From assembly GCA_902612235.1 (NCBI GenBank), contig CACMCJ010000002.1, forward strand, positions 1 to 64,000: 64,000 nt of DNA, in the 5' to 3' direction. Shown here one piece after another: positions 26,217 through 35,861 of this stretch; the first letter of the stretch is position 1, and every line of letters starts with the position of its first letter. The position numbers and the translations under genes are program-made. The notes beneath the pieces are model-generated. The model saw only the letters and a program-made list of their open reading frames with translations. It made no database searches and was not told the origin of the DNA. This stretch comes from an uncultured Pelagibacteraceae bacterium. Lineage in GTDB: Bacteria > Pseudomonadota > Alphaproteobacteria > Pelagibacterales > Pelagibacteraceae.

Positions 26217-27012
26217 GTTTTTATTTATATTACTTCTAATTTTTTTTTGTAATAATAATTTATTTGCTTTAGAGTTTAAGGGAAAATTTGAACAAGGTTC
26301 ATTTATAATAGGTAAAACAAACCCTAAACATAAAGTAATGATTGATAATAAAAGAATTAAAGTTACTAAAGATGGATATTTTGCTTTTGGATTAGGTAGA
26401 GATCGAAAAACAAATGTCCTTATAAAACTTATAAATGAAAATGAAACTAAAATTGTTGAGAAAAAGGTTTTCAAAAGAGATTATAAAATTCAAAAAATAG
26501 ACGGACTACCTGAAAAAAAGGTAACTCCTCCAAAAGAAGTTTATGACAGAATTAAAAAAGAAAATAAATTAATAGGTGAAGCAAGAGCTATAGAAAGTAA
26601 CCTAACATTCTTTAAAGATAAATTTATTAATCCTTTAGAGGACTCAATTGTTACTGGAGTTTATGGAAGTCAAAGAATTTTAAATGGAAAACCAAAGTGG
26701 CCCCACTACGGTATAGACTTTGCTGCTAAAGAAGGGACAGAAATAAAAGCCATGTTAGGTGGGACTGCGACTATGGTTGAACCTGATCTATTTTATACGG
26801 GAGGAACTTTAATTTTTGACCACGGACACGGTATTTCAACTTTATATATGCATTTAAAAGAAATTTATGTGAAAAAAGGTCAAAAAGTAAAACAAGGTCA
26901 AATAATTGGAACCGTTGGATCAACTGGACGATCAACAGGTCCACATTTAGATGTAAGGTTAAATTGGTTTGGCGTCCGATTAGATCCGGCTTCAGCTTTA
27001 GACTTAAATTAA
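26194..27012 (+). CDS. M23 family peptidase-like protein (LytM domain), atypical zinc site
   Basis: A 272-residue secreted protein: hydrophobic leader (residues 8-23), a leader domain of about 110 residues, and a C-terminal M23 LytM domain. The first zinc motif is His171 and Asp175 (HYGID), and the helper His220 (YMH) is present, but the usual HxH second half is HLD (His251, Asp253). This change occurs at a zinc-ligand place, so catalysis or metal choice may differ. The start overlaps the SDR stop region by 23 bp, so the start is uncertain. Likely role: cell-wall remodelling or its regulation. Confidence 0.75.
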   Translation: MVVGQLNKFLFILLLIFFCNNNLFALEFKGKFEQGSFIIGKTNPKHKVMIDNKRIKVTKDGYFAFGLGRDRKTNVLIKLINENETKIVEKKVFKRDYKIQKIDGLPEKKVTPPKEVYDRIKKENKLIGEARAIESNLTFFKDKFINPLEDSIVTGVYGSQRILNGKPKWPHYGIDFAAKEGTEIKAMLGGTATMVEPDLFYTGGTLIFDHGHGISTLYMHLKEIYVKKGQKVKQGQIIGTVGSTGRSTGPHLDVRLNWFGVRLDPASALDLN

Positions 27013-27749
27013 TATAATTTTTTTTTAAATACTCTTAAAATATTTAAGAAGTTGTTAGGCAATATCATTTTAAAAAATGTTTTTAAAAAAAATTCTTTTT
27101 TTCCTAACCATAAGTTATTGAATAAAAGTTCAGGGTTTTTAATATATTTCTTTTCAAATTTTAATTTTTTTAAGTATTTTTTTTTGACAAATATACAATT
27201 TCCAGTATGACATATTAATTCATAACCATTTTTTTTTGCGTATAGAACTGTTGAAGTAAAACTGTTTCCATTATTCAAAGGCGAGTGAATTTGTTTTATT
27301 CCTGGTGGAATACTGCTGTTAATTTCAATAATTACTATCTTTGGACTATAATGTTTTAAGGATTTCCATACCGCTAGATCATATGAATCTATATCAATTG
27401 ACAAAATGTTAAAATCTTTATTTATTTTTGTTTTTTTAAGAATCGTATCTAATAAAAATGACTTTCTTTTGTGGCTTACGTAATTATTAAAAGCTAAAAT
27501 CCTAGGGTATTTTTCTTTTGTTTTTAATAAATCTTTAAATTTGTTCTTATCACCCTCAATATAAACTGCATTATAATTGAAATTTTTAACTAAATTAAAA
27601 GTATTACTACCGTGAACACCGTCCCAGGCTCCAAACTCACAGCACCAATTAAGTTGACTATTTTTAATTTTTAAACGCTTCAATAGCTCTAGGAGAACTC
27701 CGTCTTCACCAGCCTGAGAATAGTAATTTTTTTTATATTTATTAAACAC
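27009..27749 (-). CDS. FkbM-like SAM methyltransferase
   Basis: The 246-residue protein begins with YYSQAGEDGVLLELL, then CCEFGAWDGVHGSNTFNLV and YIEGDKNKF, and a later ILSIDIDSYDLAVWKSLK, an FkbM-like arrangement with SIDID in place of NIDIEG. The C-terminus (from about 190) is Lys/Phe-rich. It is likely a methyltransferase of an unknown glycan or lipid. The start is GTG. It overlaps the convergent M23 gene by 4 bp, and stands upstream of nothing else on its strand. Confidence 0.65.
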   Translation of the reverse strand: MFNKYKKNYYSQAGEDGVLLELLKRLKIKNSQLNWCCEFGAWDGVHGSNTFNLVKNFNYNAVYIEGDKNKFKDLLKTKEKYPRILAFNNYVSHKRKSFLLDTILKKTKINKDFNILSIDIDSYDLAVWKSLKHYSPKIVIIEINSSIPPGIKQIHSPLNNGNSFTSTVLYAKKNGYELICHTGNCIFVKKKYLKKLKFEKKYIKNPELLFNNLWLGKKEFFLKTFFKMILPNNFLNILRVFKKKLY

Positions 27750-27780
27750 TTTGAGATTTTGACAATTTTAAAAAATTATC

Positions 27781-29562
27781 CTAATTCAAATTTTTTTGCA
27801 ATTTCATATCTTCTTTTTTAATTCCTGCTACTTTTACAGGTTTTTTCATTGCATCTCTTCTAAATGGTTCTCCTAATTCTTGATTAAGAATTACTTCTAT
27901 GAATGTTGTAATCCCTTTTTTTTGATCTTCGCATGATTGCTTTAAAGCTTTAGTCGTTTCTTCCATTGTTTTAACGGTAACGCCTTTTAAACCACAAGCA
28001 TTAGCGATTTTAGCATAACTTAGTTCAGGATCTAACTCTGTTCCAACGAAATTATTATCAAACCACAAAATAGAGTTTCTTTTTTCGGCTCCCCATTGGT
28101 AATTTCTAAATATCACCATAGATACAGCTGGCCATTCTTTCCTAGCGCATGAACTCATTTCGTTCATACTAATTCCAAATGCGCCATCACCTGCAAAACC
28201 AATAACTGGCGTATCAGGACATCCTATTTTTGCACCTAATATAGCTGGAAACCCATACCCACAAGGCCCGAATAATCCGGGCGCTAAATACTTTCTTCCT
28301 TTTTCAAATGTTGGATAAGCGTTACCTATTGCACAATTATTTCCAATATCGCTTGAAATTATTACATCTTCTGGCATCCCTGCTTGTATAGCTCTCCAGG
28401 CTTGCCGTGGTGACATTCTATCTTTATCTCTTTCTCTAGCCTCTTTGTTCCAAACAGTACCTGGATCATCTTCCTCGTGATCCAAGCTAGATAATTTTTG
28501 TTTCCACGCAGATTTAGTTTGATGAATAAGATCTTTTCTACTTTGTCTATCTTTGTCACCAGCTTTTGAAGAAAGATTTTTGAGTAATTGTTGTGTTACT
28601 AGTTTTGCATCTCCGCAAATACCTATAGTAACTTTTTTAGTTAGTCCTATTCTATCAGAATTTATATCTACTTGAATTATTTTTGCGTTTTTAGGCCAAT
28701 AGTCTATTCCATAACCAGGTAAAGTGGAAAATGGGTTTAATCTAGTTCCTAAAGCTAAAACAACATCTGCTTTTGATATTAATTCCATTGCGGCTTTTGA
28801 TCCATTGTAACCAAGAGGACCAACTGCTAGAGAGTGACTACCCGGAAAACTGTCATTATGTTGATAACCAGAACAAACTGGGGCATCTAATTTTTCTGCA
28901 AGTTTAACACAGTCGTTTATAGCTCCACCTATCACTACACCAGCTCCAGATAATATTACAGGAAATTTAGCTTCAGATAATAGTTTTGATGCTTTTTCAA
29001 TTGCTTCTATTCCTCCAGCTTGTCTTTCTAATCTTACAATGGGCGGTAAATCTATATCAATTACTTGCGTCCAATAATCTCTAGGAACATTTATTTGTGC
29101 TGGAGCAGACCCTCTAACTGCTTTTTCAATTACTCGATTTAGAACTTCAGCCATTCTGGAAGGATCTCTTACTTCTTCCTGATAACAAACCATATCTTTA
29201 AATAAATTCATTTGTTCTACTTCTTGGAATCCACCTTGACCCATGGTTTTATTAGCTGCTTGTGGGGTAACTAAAAGCAAAGGCGTATGATTCCAATATG
29301 CTGTTTTGATTGGTGTAACCAAACCAGTTATACCTGGACCATTTTGAGCAATTACCATTGACATCTTTCCTGTTGCTCTTGTGTATCCGTCCGCAATCAA
29401 ACCACCGTTTGTCTCATGTGCAACATCCCAAAATGTAATTCCTGCATCAGGAAAAATATCTGATATAGGCATAAAAGCTGAACCAATTATTCCAAATGCG
29501 TGTTCAATTCCATGCATTTGTAAAACTTTAACAAACGCTTCTTCTGTTGTCATTTTAGCCAT
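27781..29562 (-). CDS. xsc: Sulfoacetaldehyde acetyltransferase
   Basis: A 593-residue ThDP enzyme of the acetolactate-synthase type with Xsc-specific sequence: TTEEAFVKVLQMHGIEHAFG, SAFMPISDIFPDAG, and Glu50 (HETNGG) as the ThDP catalytic Glu, YQEEVRDPSRM, NVPRDYWTQ and the ThDP motif FAGDGAFGISMNEM. Xsc splits sulfoacetaldehyde with phosphate into acetyl phosphate and sulfite. It is divergent from suyAB with a 73-bp spacer. Partners in the window are the aminotransferase, Ald, Pta (taurine) and TauE/Apr (sulfite). Confidence 0.93.
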   Translation of the reverse strand: MAKMTTEEAFVKVLQMHGIEHAFGIIGSAFMPISDIFPDAGITFWDVAHETNGGLIADGYTRATGKMSMVIAQNGPGITGLVTPIKTAYWNHTPLLLVTPQAANKTMGQGGFQEVEQMNLFKDMVCYQEEVRDPSRMAEVLNRVIEKAVRGSAPAQINVPRDYWTQVIDIDLPPIVRLERQAGGIEAIEKASKLLSEAKFPVILSGAGVVIGGAINDCVKLAEKLDAPVCSGYQHNDSFPGSHSLAVGPLGYNGSKAAMELISKADVVLALGTRLNPFSTLPGYGIDYWPKNAKIIQVDINSDRIGLTKKVTIGICGDAKLVTQQLLKNLSSKAGDKDRQSRKDLIHQTKSAWKQKLSSLDHEEDDPGTVWNKEARERDKDRMSPRQAWRAIQAGMPEDVIISSDIGNNCAIGNAYPTFEKGRKYLAPGLFGPCGYGFPAILGAKIGCPDTPVIGFAGDGAFGISMNEMSSCARKEWPAVSMVIFRNYQWGAEKRNSILWFDNNFVGTELDPELSYAKIANACGLKGVTVKTMEETTKALKQSCEDQKKGITTFIEVILNQELGEPFRRDAMKKPVKVAGIKKEDMKLQKNLN

Positions 29563-29635
29563 AGATTTCCTTAAAATTGTTTTAAAAACTCCCTTTCAAT
29601 ATATCAAAATTTAGTCTATATCCATTAAATATTTT

Positions 29636-29923
29636 ATGTCACATCCAGACCTTATTATCCACGATGAAAAGGACAACGTAGGAGTTGTTGTAATAGAAAC
29701 TACAAAAAAAGGCCAAGAATGTAGTGCTTGGATTATGGAAAATGATAAAACAGTGAAAGTTAATTCAAATGGCGAAGTACCATTGGGCCATAAAATTGCA
29801 CTGAAAGATCTAAATGAGGGAGATACAATTTTAAAATACGGTCATGATATTGGTAAAGTAGTAAAATCAATTAAAAAGGGTGATCATGTCCATGTTCATA
29901 ATGTTAAAACAAAAAAATGGTAA
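29636..29923 (+). CDS. suyA: (R)-sulfolactate sulfo-lyase, small subunit (SAF domain)
   Basis: This 95-residue protein has a single SAF domain: PDLIIHDEKDNVGVVV, WIMENDKTVKV, VPLGHKIALKDLNEGDTILKYGHDIG, as in the small subunits of altronate dehydratase-like enzymes. SuyA and SuyB together release sulfite from sulfolactate, leaving pyruvate. It is followed after 4 bp by suyB. Divergent from xsc, so both sulfite-producing genes share one control region. Confidence 0.88.
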   Translation: MSHPDLIIHDEKDNVGVVVIETTKKGQECSAWIMENDKTVKVNSNGEVPLGHKIALKDLNEGDTILKYGHDIGKVVKSIKKGDHVHVHNVKTKKW

Positions 29924-29927
29924 CTAA

Positions 29928-31094
29928 ATGGAAATACCAAAAAGTTTTTTAGGTTATAAAAGAGAAAATGGAAGAGCTGGAACAAGAAATCATGTAATTA
30001 TTCTTCCAGTAGATGATATCTCAAATGCTTGTGCAGAAGCGGTAGCTAATAATATTAAAGGAACGATAGCTTTACCTCATTCATACGGAAGATTGCAATT
30101 CGGTGCAGACCTTGAATTACACTTTAGAACAATGATAGGGACTGGAAAAAATCCTAATGTAGCTGCAGTTATCGTTATAGGTATCGAGCCCAAGTGGACA
30201 AAAAGAATTGTTGATGAGATAGCTAAAACAGGAAAGCCAGTTGAAGGTTTCCACATTGAGCGAACCGGGGATATAGGTACCATTATGAAAGCTTCAAAAA
30301 AAGCTCAAGAATTTTCTCAATGGGCTTCAGAAAAACAGAGAGAAGAATGTCCTTTGAGTGACTTATGGATTTCAGTAAAATGTGGAGAGTCAGACACAAC
30401 TTCGGGATTAGCTTCAAATCCAACCGTTGGAAATCTTATGGAAAAACTCGAACCATTCGGTGTTCATTTATGTTTTGGAGAAACTTCAGAATTAACTGGT
30501 GCAGAAACTGTCTGTGCTGAGAGAGGCGCAAACCCTGAAGCTAAAGAAAAATTTATGAAAACATGGAGTGCTTATAATGATTTTATTTTAAAAGAAGCAA
30601 CTGATGACCTTTCAGAAAGCCAACCTACGGCTGGAAATATTGCTGGAGGGTTAACTACAATTGAAGAAAAAGCTTTTGGAAATTTTCAGAAAATTGGAAA
30701 TTTAAAATTTATAGATGTTTTAGAACCTGCTGAAGAACCAAAAAAAGGAAAGGGATTATATTTCATGGATACTTCCTCTGCAGCAGCAGAATGTGTAACT
30801 TTGCAAGCGGCTGGTGGGTTTAATATACATTTATTCCCCACGGGACAAGGAAATATTATCGGAAACCCAATTGAACCAGTAGTGAAACTTACTGCTAATC
30901 CACTAACAGCAAAATTAATGAAAGAGCACGTAGATTGTGATGTTTCAAAAATACTCTCCAGAGAAATGAATTTATCTCAAGCAGGAGACGAATTAATAAA
31001 AACGATGTTAAAAGTAGCTAATGGTAGGCTTACATGCGCTGAAGCTCTAGGGCACAGAGAGTTTGTGATGACAAAACTCTATAGAAGTGCATAA
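29928..31094 (+). CDS. suyB: (R)-sulfolactate sulfo-lyase, large subunit
   Basis: A 388-residue UxaA-family protein: [59 protein letters not shown] and the C-terminal [25 protein letters not shown]. The metal ligands Cys and His in these motifs are in place. The large subunit is shared with altronate and galactarate dehydratases; SuyB is favoured since it pairs with SuyA in the sulfonate region. It gives pyruvate plus sulfite. The stop is 4 bp from the convergent tauE stop. Confidence 0.88.
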   Translation: MEIPKSFLGYKRENGRAGTRNHVIILPVDDISNACAEAVANNIKGTIALPHSYGRLQFGADLELHFRTMIGTGKNPNVAAVIVIGIEPKWTKRIVDEIAKTGKPVEGFHIERTGDIGTIMKASKKAQEFSQWASEKQREECPLSDLWISVKCGESDTTSGLASNPTVGNLMEKLEPFGVHLCFGETSELTGAETVCAERGANPEAKEKFMKTWSAYNDFILKEATDDLSESQPTAGNIAGGLTTIEEKAFGNFQKIGNLKFIDVLEPAEEPKKGKGLYFMDTSSAAAECVTLQAAGGFNIHLFPTGQGNIIGNPIEPVVKLTANPLTAKLMKEHVDCDVSKILSREMNLSQAGDELIKTMLKVANGRLTCAEALGHREFVMTKLYRSA

Positions 31095-31097
31095 TTT

Positions 31098-32231
31098 TTA
31101 TTTTTCTGGGAACTTAATTTCTTCTTTTTTTGGTTGTTCTTTATTTTTAAAATCACTTAACAATTTTCTTATAACTGGGCTTAAAATTTTTCTAGCAAAT
31201 GCTGCTAAAGCCCCTAAAGATATTGCTAGTAGTATTGCTAAAGCACCATATAAAAAAGGTACATCATTAGAAAATTTTACCGTAAACTCTGCAAGTGCAT
31301 TTAAATCTGTTTTTAAAACTTGATTACCGTTTGAAACATTAGATTTTTCTCTGAAGAAAGAATCGTATCCAATCCCTATTGAGACAGATATAAGTAACAT
31401 TGCAAATAAAGATTTAAGCTCCGTACTATCTAAAAATTGACCAAGCTTTTGACCTAGTTGTACTCCAATAATAGATCCTAAGATTAAAGGTAACACTAAA
31501 AATAAGTCTATTGAACCGTAATTAAATGCATGAAGCACTGTAACTATTGCACTTATAAAAATTGTTACAAATAATGAGGTACCAGGTATAAGTTTAATTG
31601 GCATACCAACTATATAAATCATAGCTGGAACCATTAAGAATGCTCCTCCTATTCCCATCATCGATGCAACAAATCCTACAACTAAACCTAAAAATATTGG
31701 AACAATTGCACTTTCATATAATTTGGATTTATGAAATCGCATTCTTAAAGGTAAACCTTGTAACCAATTATGATCATGTAGTTTTTGTTTAATTGTTGTT
31801 TTTTTACTCTGAAGGTTCTTTTCTCTAATACCCTCTATTAACATTAAGGTTCCTACTATTGCTAATAAATACATGTATAGAAGTGAAATGATTAAACTAA
31901 TTTTACCTATCTCAGAGAAATAAGAGAAAGTTGTTATTCCAATTAATGTTCCGACGACTCCACCAGAAACAATTAATAAACCCATTTTATAATCTAATGT
32001 ATTTTTGTACCAATGAGTTAAAGATCCTGAAACAGATGTCGCTAAAATATTGTTAACCTCATTAGGAACAGCATATACTGGCGGGATTCCCATAAAAATT
32101 AAAAAAGGTGTCATTAGAAAACCTCCACCAACTCCGAACAATCCTGATAATATTCCTACTGCAAGACTTAAAAAAAGTAATAAAAAAATATCTACATTAA
32201 CTTGAGCGATTGGAAGGTAAATATCTAACAT
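31098..32231 (-). CDS. tauE: TauE/SafE family sulfite exporter
   Basis: A 377-residue membrane protein with about eight helices and the typical FGVGGGFLMTPFLIFMGI and MMGIGGAFLMVPAMIYI repeats of the TauE/SafE (PF01925) family. The C-terminal 50 residues (ending KKEEIKFPEK) are a charged cytoplasmic tail. TauE proteins export sulfite or sulfoacetate; between suyAB and aprABM, sulfite release is the expected job, giving an outlet when oxidation is slower than supply. Confidence 0.85.
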   Translation of the reverse strand: MLDIYLPIAQVNVDIFLLLFLSLAVGILSGLFGVGGGFLMTPFLIFMGIPPVYAVPNEVNNILATSVSGSLTHWYKNTLDYKMGLLIVSGGVVGTLIGITTFSYFSEIGKISLIISLLYMYLLAIVGTLMLIEGIREKNLQSKKTTIKQKLHDHNWLQGLPLRMRFHKSKLYESAIVPIFLGLVVGFVASMMGIGGAFLMVPAMIYIVGMPIKLIPGTSLFVTIFISAIVTVLHAFNYGSIDLFLVLPLILGSIIGVQLGQKLGQFLDSTELKSLFAMLLISVSIGIGYDSFFREKSNVSNGNQVLKTDLNALAEFTVKFSNDVPFLYGALAILLAISLGALAAFARKILSPVIRKLLSDFKNKEQPKKEEIKFPEK

Positions 32232-32267
32232 ACTTCTAAGTATGCTTGAAAAATGATGATGTCAATC

Positions 32268-32618
32268 TTAATAAATTGTTGCACCAAATACTTTTACCAT
32301 TTCGCCCTCCATACCTAAAACCAGTCTACCTAAAAACTCCCCTGGCAAAACATTGCTAGTCTGCTTGTAAAGAATAGTAATAAATTTATCTCTTCGAATA
32401 CAACCCAAAACTTCCTGTTTCTCAGATAAACTAGTTAAAAGCTTATTGTTTGCCCACTGTTTCCCTAATTCGACCTCATTGGCACCGTAAAGCATTTGAG
32501 ATGAAAAATCTTTTGTGAACCCACCATAATCTTGAATATTAGAAGATTTAATTAAATTAGACCAAATTGGACTTGCAATTTTAATGACTTCTTCATCACT
32601 TTTTTCCAGCAAGTTCAT
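32268..32618 (-). CDS. Orphan gene between tauE and aprA
   Basis: A 116-residue soluble protein without a signal peptide. It reads NLLEKSDEEVIKIASPIWSNLIKSS at the start and ends LPGEFLGRLVLGMEGEMVKVFGATIY. A helix-rich N-terminal half and strand-rich C-terminal half would suit an NTF2-like fold, but this is only an impression. No family is recognised. It lies 9 bp upstream of nothing else than the tauE side and starts 9 bp from the aprA stop, so it is probably in the apr operon and may serve sulfite oxidation. Confidence 0.55.
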   Translation of the reverse strand: MNLLEKSDEEVIKIASPIWSNLIKSSNIQDYGGFTKDFSSQMLYGANEVELGKQWANNKLLTSLSEKQEVLGCIRRDKFITILYKQTSNVLPGEFLGRLVLGMEGEMVKVFGATIY

Positions 32619-32627
32619 TAATGAATT

Positions 32628-34487
32628 TTATGACGCTTTCTTTTCTTTTTCGTCTCCAACAATATGATACACAGGCATTTTTTCCATAGAGAATTTTCCA
32701 GTTTTAGGGTCTCTTCTCGAGACAGTTAAACAGTGCCAATTTTCATCATCTAATTTTAGCTTATCTCCTCGGTAATAATATCCTGGCCAACGTGTTTCTT
32801 CTCTGAATAAAGTATGTTCTGTTACGCATTGAGAAGTTAAAGTTCTATGTTTTAATTCCCAGGCTCTCATTAATTGATGATAGTCTTCAGCACCAACATT
32901 CTCTAAATCTTCTTGCAACCAATCTAAAAGTTCTAATGCTTTTTTAAGTAAATTATCATTGGTCATATAATTAGCTGTAATACCACCTACATATTCATCC
33001 ATAATTTTTTGAAGTCTCTGTAGTCCTTGAATAGGTGAAATATAGCTTGGAGAAACAGTTCCACCAGTAATTTCATTTCTACCGATAGTATAATTATCTA
33101 AAGGTTTGTATATTGTTTCTCTTAATTCATTACATTGTTTGTCTGAAACTTTTAAATTTTCTGCTTTCTTATCCTCAATATATTTTACAGCTGCTTTGGC
33201 TGCTAATCTACCCTCAGTAAAAGACCCAGATGAAAATTTATGAGCACTACCACCAACAGTGTCTCCAGCACCAAATAAACCTTGAACGGTTGTCATTCTA
33301 TTATAGCCCCAAAAATATTCTGGAGGAGAAATATCTTCTGGTCCACTGACCCAGGCACCTGAACAAGTAGCGTGTGATCCCATTACATAAGGTTCAGATG
33401 TAGTTAATTCAGGATTTGTATACTTAGGGTCAATATTTTGAGATGCCCATACTACTGCTTGCCCGACTGTCATGCCTAAGAAATTCTCCCAGCCAACAGT
33501 TTCGAGATGCGGATCTTGAAAAGCCTCTTTGGTCACCATGTGTATTGGTCCCCCACCAGCCATCACCTCTTGTATAAATGCATGATTTCTTAAACAAGTG
33601 GGTGTTGGGTGATGATCTATATACTCTCCAACTAATTCTTTTGTTTTATCATACCATTTCTTTTCATAATTTTCGCCATTAGCATTTTGCGTATAAGTTT
33701 TTAAATGTAAAAAATATGCACCTACAGGACCATAACCATCTTTAAATCTACAAAGAACAATTCTATTTTCCATTTGAGTCATTTTTGCTCCAACAGCTAT
33801 AGGAAGTGCATAAGCCGAACCATTACTCCAAGGTGCGTACCAAGTTCTACCCATACCTTCTCCAACAGCTCTGGGTTTAAAAATATGAGAGGCGCCACCA
33901 GCTGCTACTATTACTGTTTTAGCTTTAAAAACATGGTAGTCACCTGTCCTCATATTAAAACCAACTGCTCCGCCAACTCTATTTTCATTGTTTTCATCCA
34001 TAAGTAGATGGGTAACCATTATTCTATTATAAATTTTATCTGCAGATTTCTTTGCTGCTTCTGCAACAATTGGTTTATAACTTTCACCATGTATCATTAT
34101 TTGCCACTTACCTTCTCGTTGATATCTTCCAGTTTTTTTATCTTTCATCATCGGCAAACCCCACTCATCAAACATATGGACGGTAGAGTCTACGTGGCGA
34201 GCCATATCATATCCAAGGTCTTCTCTAACTAGTCCCATTAAATCGTTTCTCGCATATCTTACATGATCTTCAGGTTGATTTTCGTTCCATCTCATACCCA
34301 TATAACAATTAATCGCATAAAGACCTTGGGCAACTGCTCCGCTTCTATCTATATTTGCTTTTTCAACGCAAATTATTTTTAAATCTCTACCCCAGTGTCT
34401 TGCTTCAAACGTTGCGCCGGTCCCTGCCATACCACCACCGACTACTAAAACGTCACACTCTTCGTAAACTGTTTTATTTTTAGGCAT
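32628..34487 (-). CDS. aprA: Adenylylsulfate reductase, alpha subunit
   Basis: A 619-residue FAD protein of the succinate dehydrogenase/fumarate reductase fold with CDVLVVGGGMAGTGATFEARHWG at the N-terminus and AVAQGLYAINCYMGMRW and GSAHKFSSGSFTEGRLAAK later. It matches AprA. In sulfur-oxidising direction AprBA makes APS from sulfite and AMP. The window has two sulfite-releasing enzymes, so oxidation of sulfonate sulfite is the likely role. The start overlaps the aprB stop by a base. The lineage of such genes in SAR11 is known. Confidence 0.93.
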   Translation of the reverse strand: MPKNKTVYEECDVLVVGGGMAGTGATFEARHWGRDLKIICVEKANIDRSGAVAQGLYAINCYMGMRWNENQPEDHVRYARNDLMGLVREDLGYDMARHVDSTVHMFDEWGLPMMKDKKTGRYQREGKWQIMIHGESYKPIVAEAAKKSADKIYNRIMVTHLLMDENNENRVGGAVGFNMRTGDYHVFKAKTVIVAAGGASHIFKPRAVGEGMGRTWYAPWSNGSAYALPIAVGAKMTQMENRIVLCRFKDGYGPVGAYFLHLKTYTQNANGENYEKKWYDKTKELVGEYIDHHPTPTCLRNHAFIQEVMAGGGPIHMVTKEAFQDPHLETVGWENFLGMTVGQAVVWASQNIDPKYTNPELTTSEPYVMGSHATCSGAWVSGPEDISPPEYFWGYNRMTTVQGLFGAGDTVGGSAHKFSSGSFTEGRLAAKAAVKYIEDKKAENLKVSDKQCNELRETIYKPLDNYTIGRNEITGGTVSPSYISPIQGLQRLQKIMDEYVGGITANYMTNDNLLKKALELLDWLQEDLENVGAEDYHQLMRAWELKHRTLTSQCVTEHTLFREETRWPGYYYRGDKLKLDDENWHCLTVSRRDPKTGKFSMEKMPVYHIVGDEKEKKAS

Positions 34488-34957
34488 TAGTAATAGACAC
34501 CTTTTTTAAATGACTCTTTACTTATTGTCGGAAGATCTTTTTTTGTATCTAAGCCTTCTGGCTCAGAATATAAAACTTGAGAATTCATTTCTCCTTGTCT
34601 AGGTTTGTCGCCTTCTGCCAATTTAGGGATAAACTTACCCCATGGTTTAGTAGTAATTGGTGAAACAAAATCTTTTTCAGTGCCATTTCTAAATTTAATT
34701 TTCCAAGAAATTGTACCCTTTTCTTCCTCACGTCTTACTCTCACGCTGTGTCCCATTGGAGCAAAGTCTGCGTAACCTCGAACATCAATTGCATGATTGG
34801 GGCATGCTTTGACACAAGAATAACACTCCCAACAAAAATTTGGTTCTATATTTTTAGCTCTACGTATCGTTTCGTCTATATGCATTATATCTGATGGACA
34901 AATATCAACACAGTGACCACAGCCATCGCATCTAGTCATGTAAACAAATGTAGACAT
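34487..34957 (-). CDS. aprB: Adenylylsulfate reductase, beta (iron-sulfur) subunit
   Basis: A 156-residue ferredoxin-like subunit with two [4Fe-4S] motifs: Cys10, 13, 16, 20 (CDGCGHCVDIC) and Cys42, 45, 48, 52 (CWECYSCVKAC). The C-terminal tail (after residue 60) wraps around AprA in known structures. It carries electrons between AprA and the membrane partner AprM. Confidence 0.95.
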   Translation of the reverse strand: MSTFVYMTRCDGCGHCVDICPSDIMHIDETIRRAKNIEPNFCWECYSCVKACPNHAIDVRGYADFAPMGHSVRVRREEEKGTISWKIKFRNGTEKDFVSPITTKPWGKFIPKLAEGDKPRQGEMNSQVLYSEPEGLDTKKDLPTISKESFKKGVYY

Positions 34958-34996
34958 ATTTATTTTTTTCTCCTTAACTTTCTTATCATAAAATCT

Positions 34997-35791
34997 TTAA
35001 TAATGCTTAGGTTGTTCTCTTTTAATACCAAGGCCAAATTGTTCTGGAGCGTCAGCCGGCGGTGGCAAATTGTCTCTAGAGCCGTCTGCTTCAGCTAAAT
35101 TTTTTTGAATAGCTGCCCCGGGTTTATAAAACATGTGAGCAAATTTTGACCAATAAACACCACCGAATAAAACTAAATTTGAAACAATGTACAATATTAA
35201 AAATAAATAACTCAAGCTTGTCATTCCAGAATATTGAGTAAAAGACCAAATTAATCCAAAAGTTGCGCAAGCCAATAGGGCTAAAACAAATAGATCTGCT
35301 GTAATAATTCTGTACCAGGGGTGTGCTTCTGCTGAAACATCAACTCTTAAAAAAAACCAAAACCAATACCCACCTATACAAGTTAATATTGCTCCTGAAT
35401 GCCATACTGTAGTTAAATAATCTGGAGCGCTCGAGCCATCAGTATATTTAAAAATCAAAACCACTGAAGCAATCCAAAACATTAAAGTTCCATACATTCC
35501 TAAAACATGAGCTATTCTTCTTTTCCCCATACCTAGCTCTGAAGTTGTAGCAATGTCATGAGCTACAGTTTTTAAAATTACTGCTGCTTTTTTTCCATTG
35601 CTTAATTCTTTTTTCGCTGATTTTTTTGCCTTTTTTGCGTTTCTAAAAAAATAAATCACATTTTTCTTATGAAGCATATCGAGCCCAGTGCTTATGATTA
35701 CTAAAAGTATCATTGATACAACAAAAAACTGCATTACTGCAGCTGGTAAAACTAAAGTTAGTTCAGCAAAAGGATTATTAGTTAGCATCAT
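34997..35791 (-). CDS. aprM: AprM membrane partner of adenylylsulfate reductase
   Basis: A 264-residue membrane protein with about five helices, His-containing segments (AHVLGMYG, WHSGAILT, MFYKPG) and a loop-rich tail, located directly upstream of aprBA on the same strand. This is the expected place of AprM, the putative anchor that passes electrons to the quinone pool in organisms using AprBA for sulfite oxidation. The His residues might bind heme b, which is inference. A 39-bp spacer separates it from aprB. Confidence 0.8.
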   Translation of the reverse strand: MMLTNNPFAELTLVLPAAVMQFFVVSMILLVIISTGLDMLHKKNVIYFFRNAKKAKKSAKKELSNGKKAAVILKTVAHDIATTSELGMGKRRIAHVLGMYGTLMFWIASVVLIFKYTDGSSAPDYLTTVWHSGAILTCIGGYWFWFFLRVDVSAEAHPWYRIITADLFVLALLACATFGLIWSFTQYSGMTSLSYLFLILYIVSNLVLFGGVYWSKFAHMFYKPGAAIQKNLAEADGSRDNLPPPADAPEQFGLGIKREQPKHY

Positions 35792-35861
35792 AAAGAGTTC
35801 TCCTAAAAAAAATTAACCTTATATAGGTGATTATTGCAGGTCAAGTGAGAATGGCTCGCAT

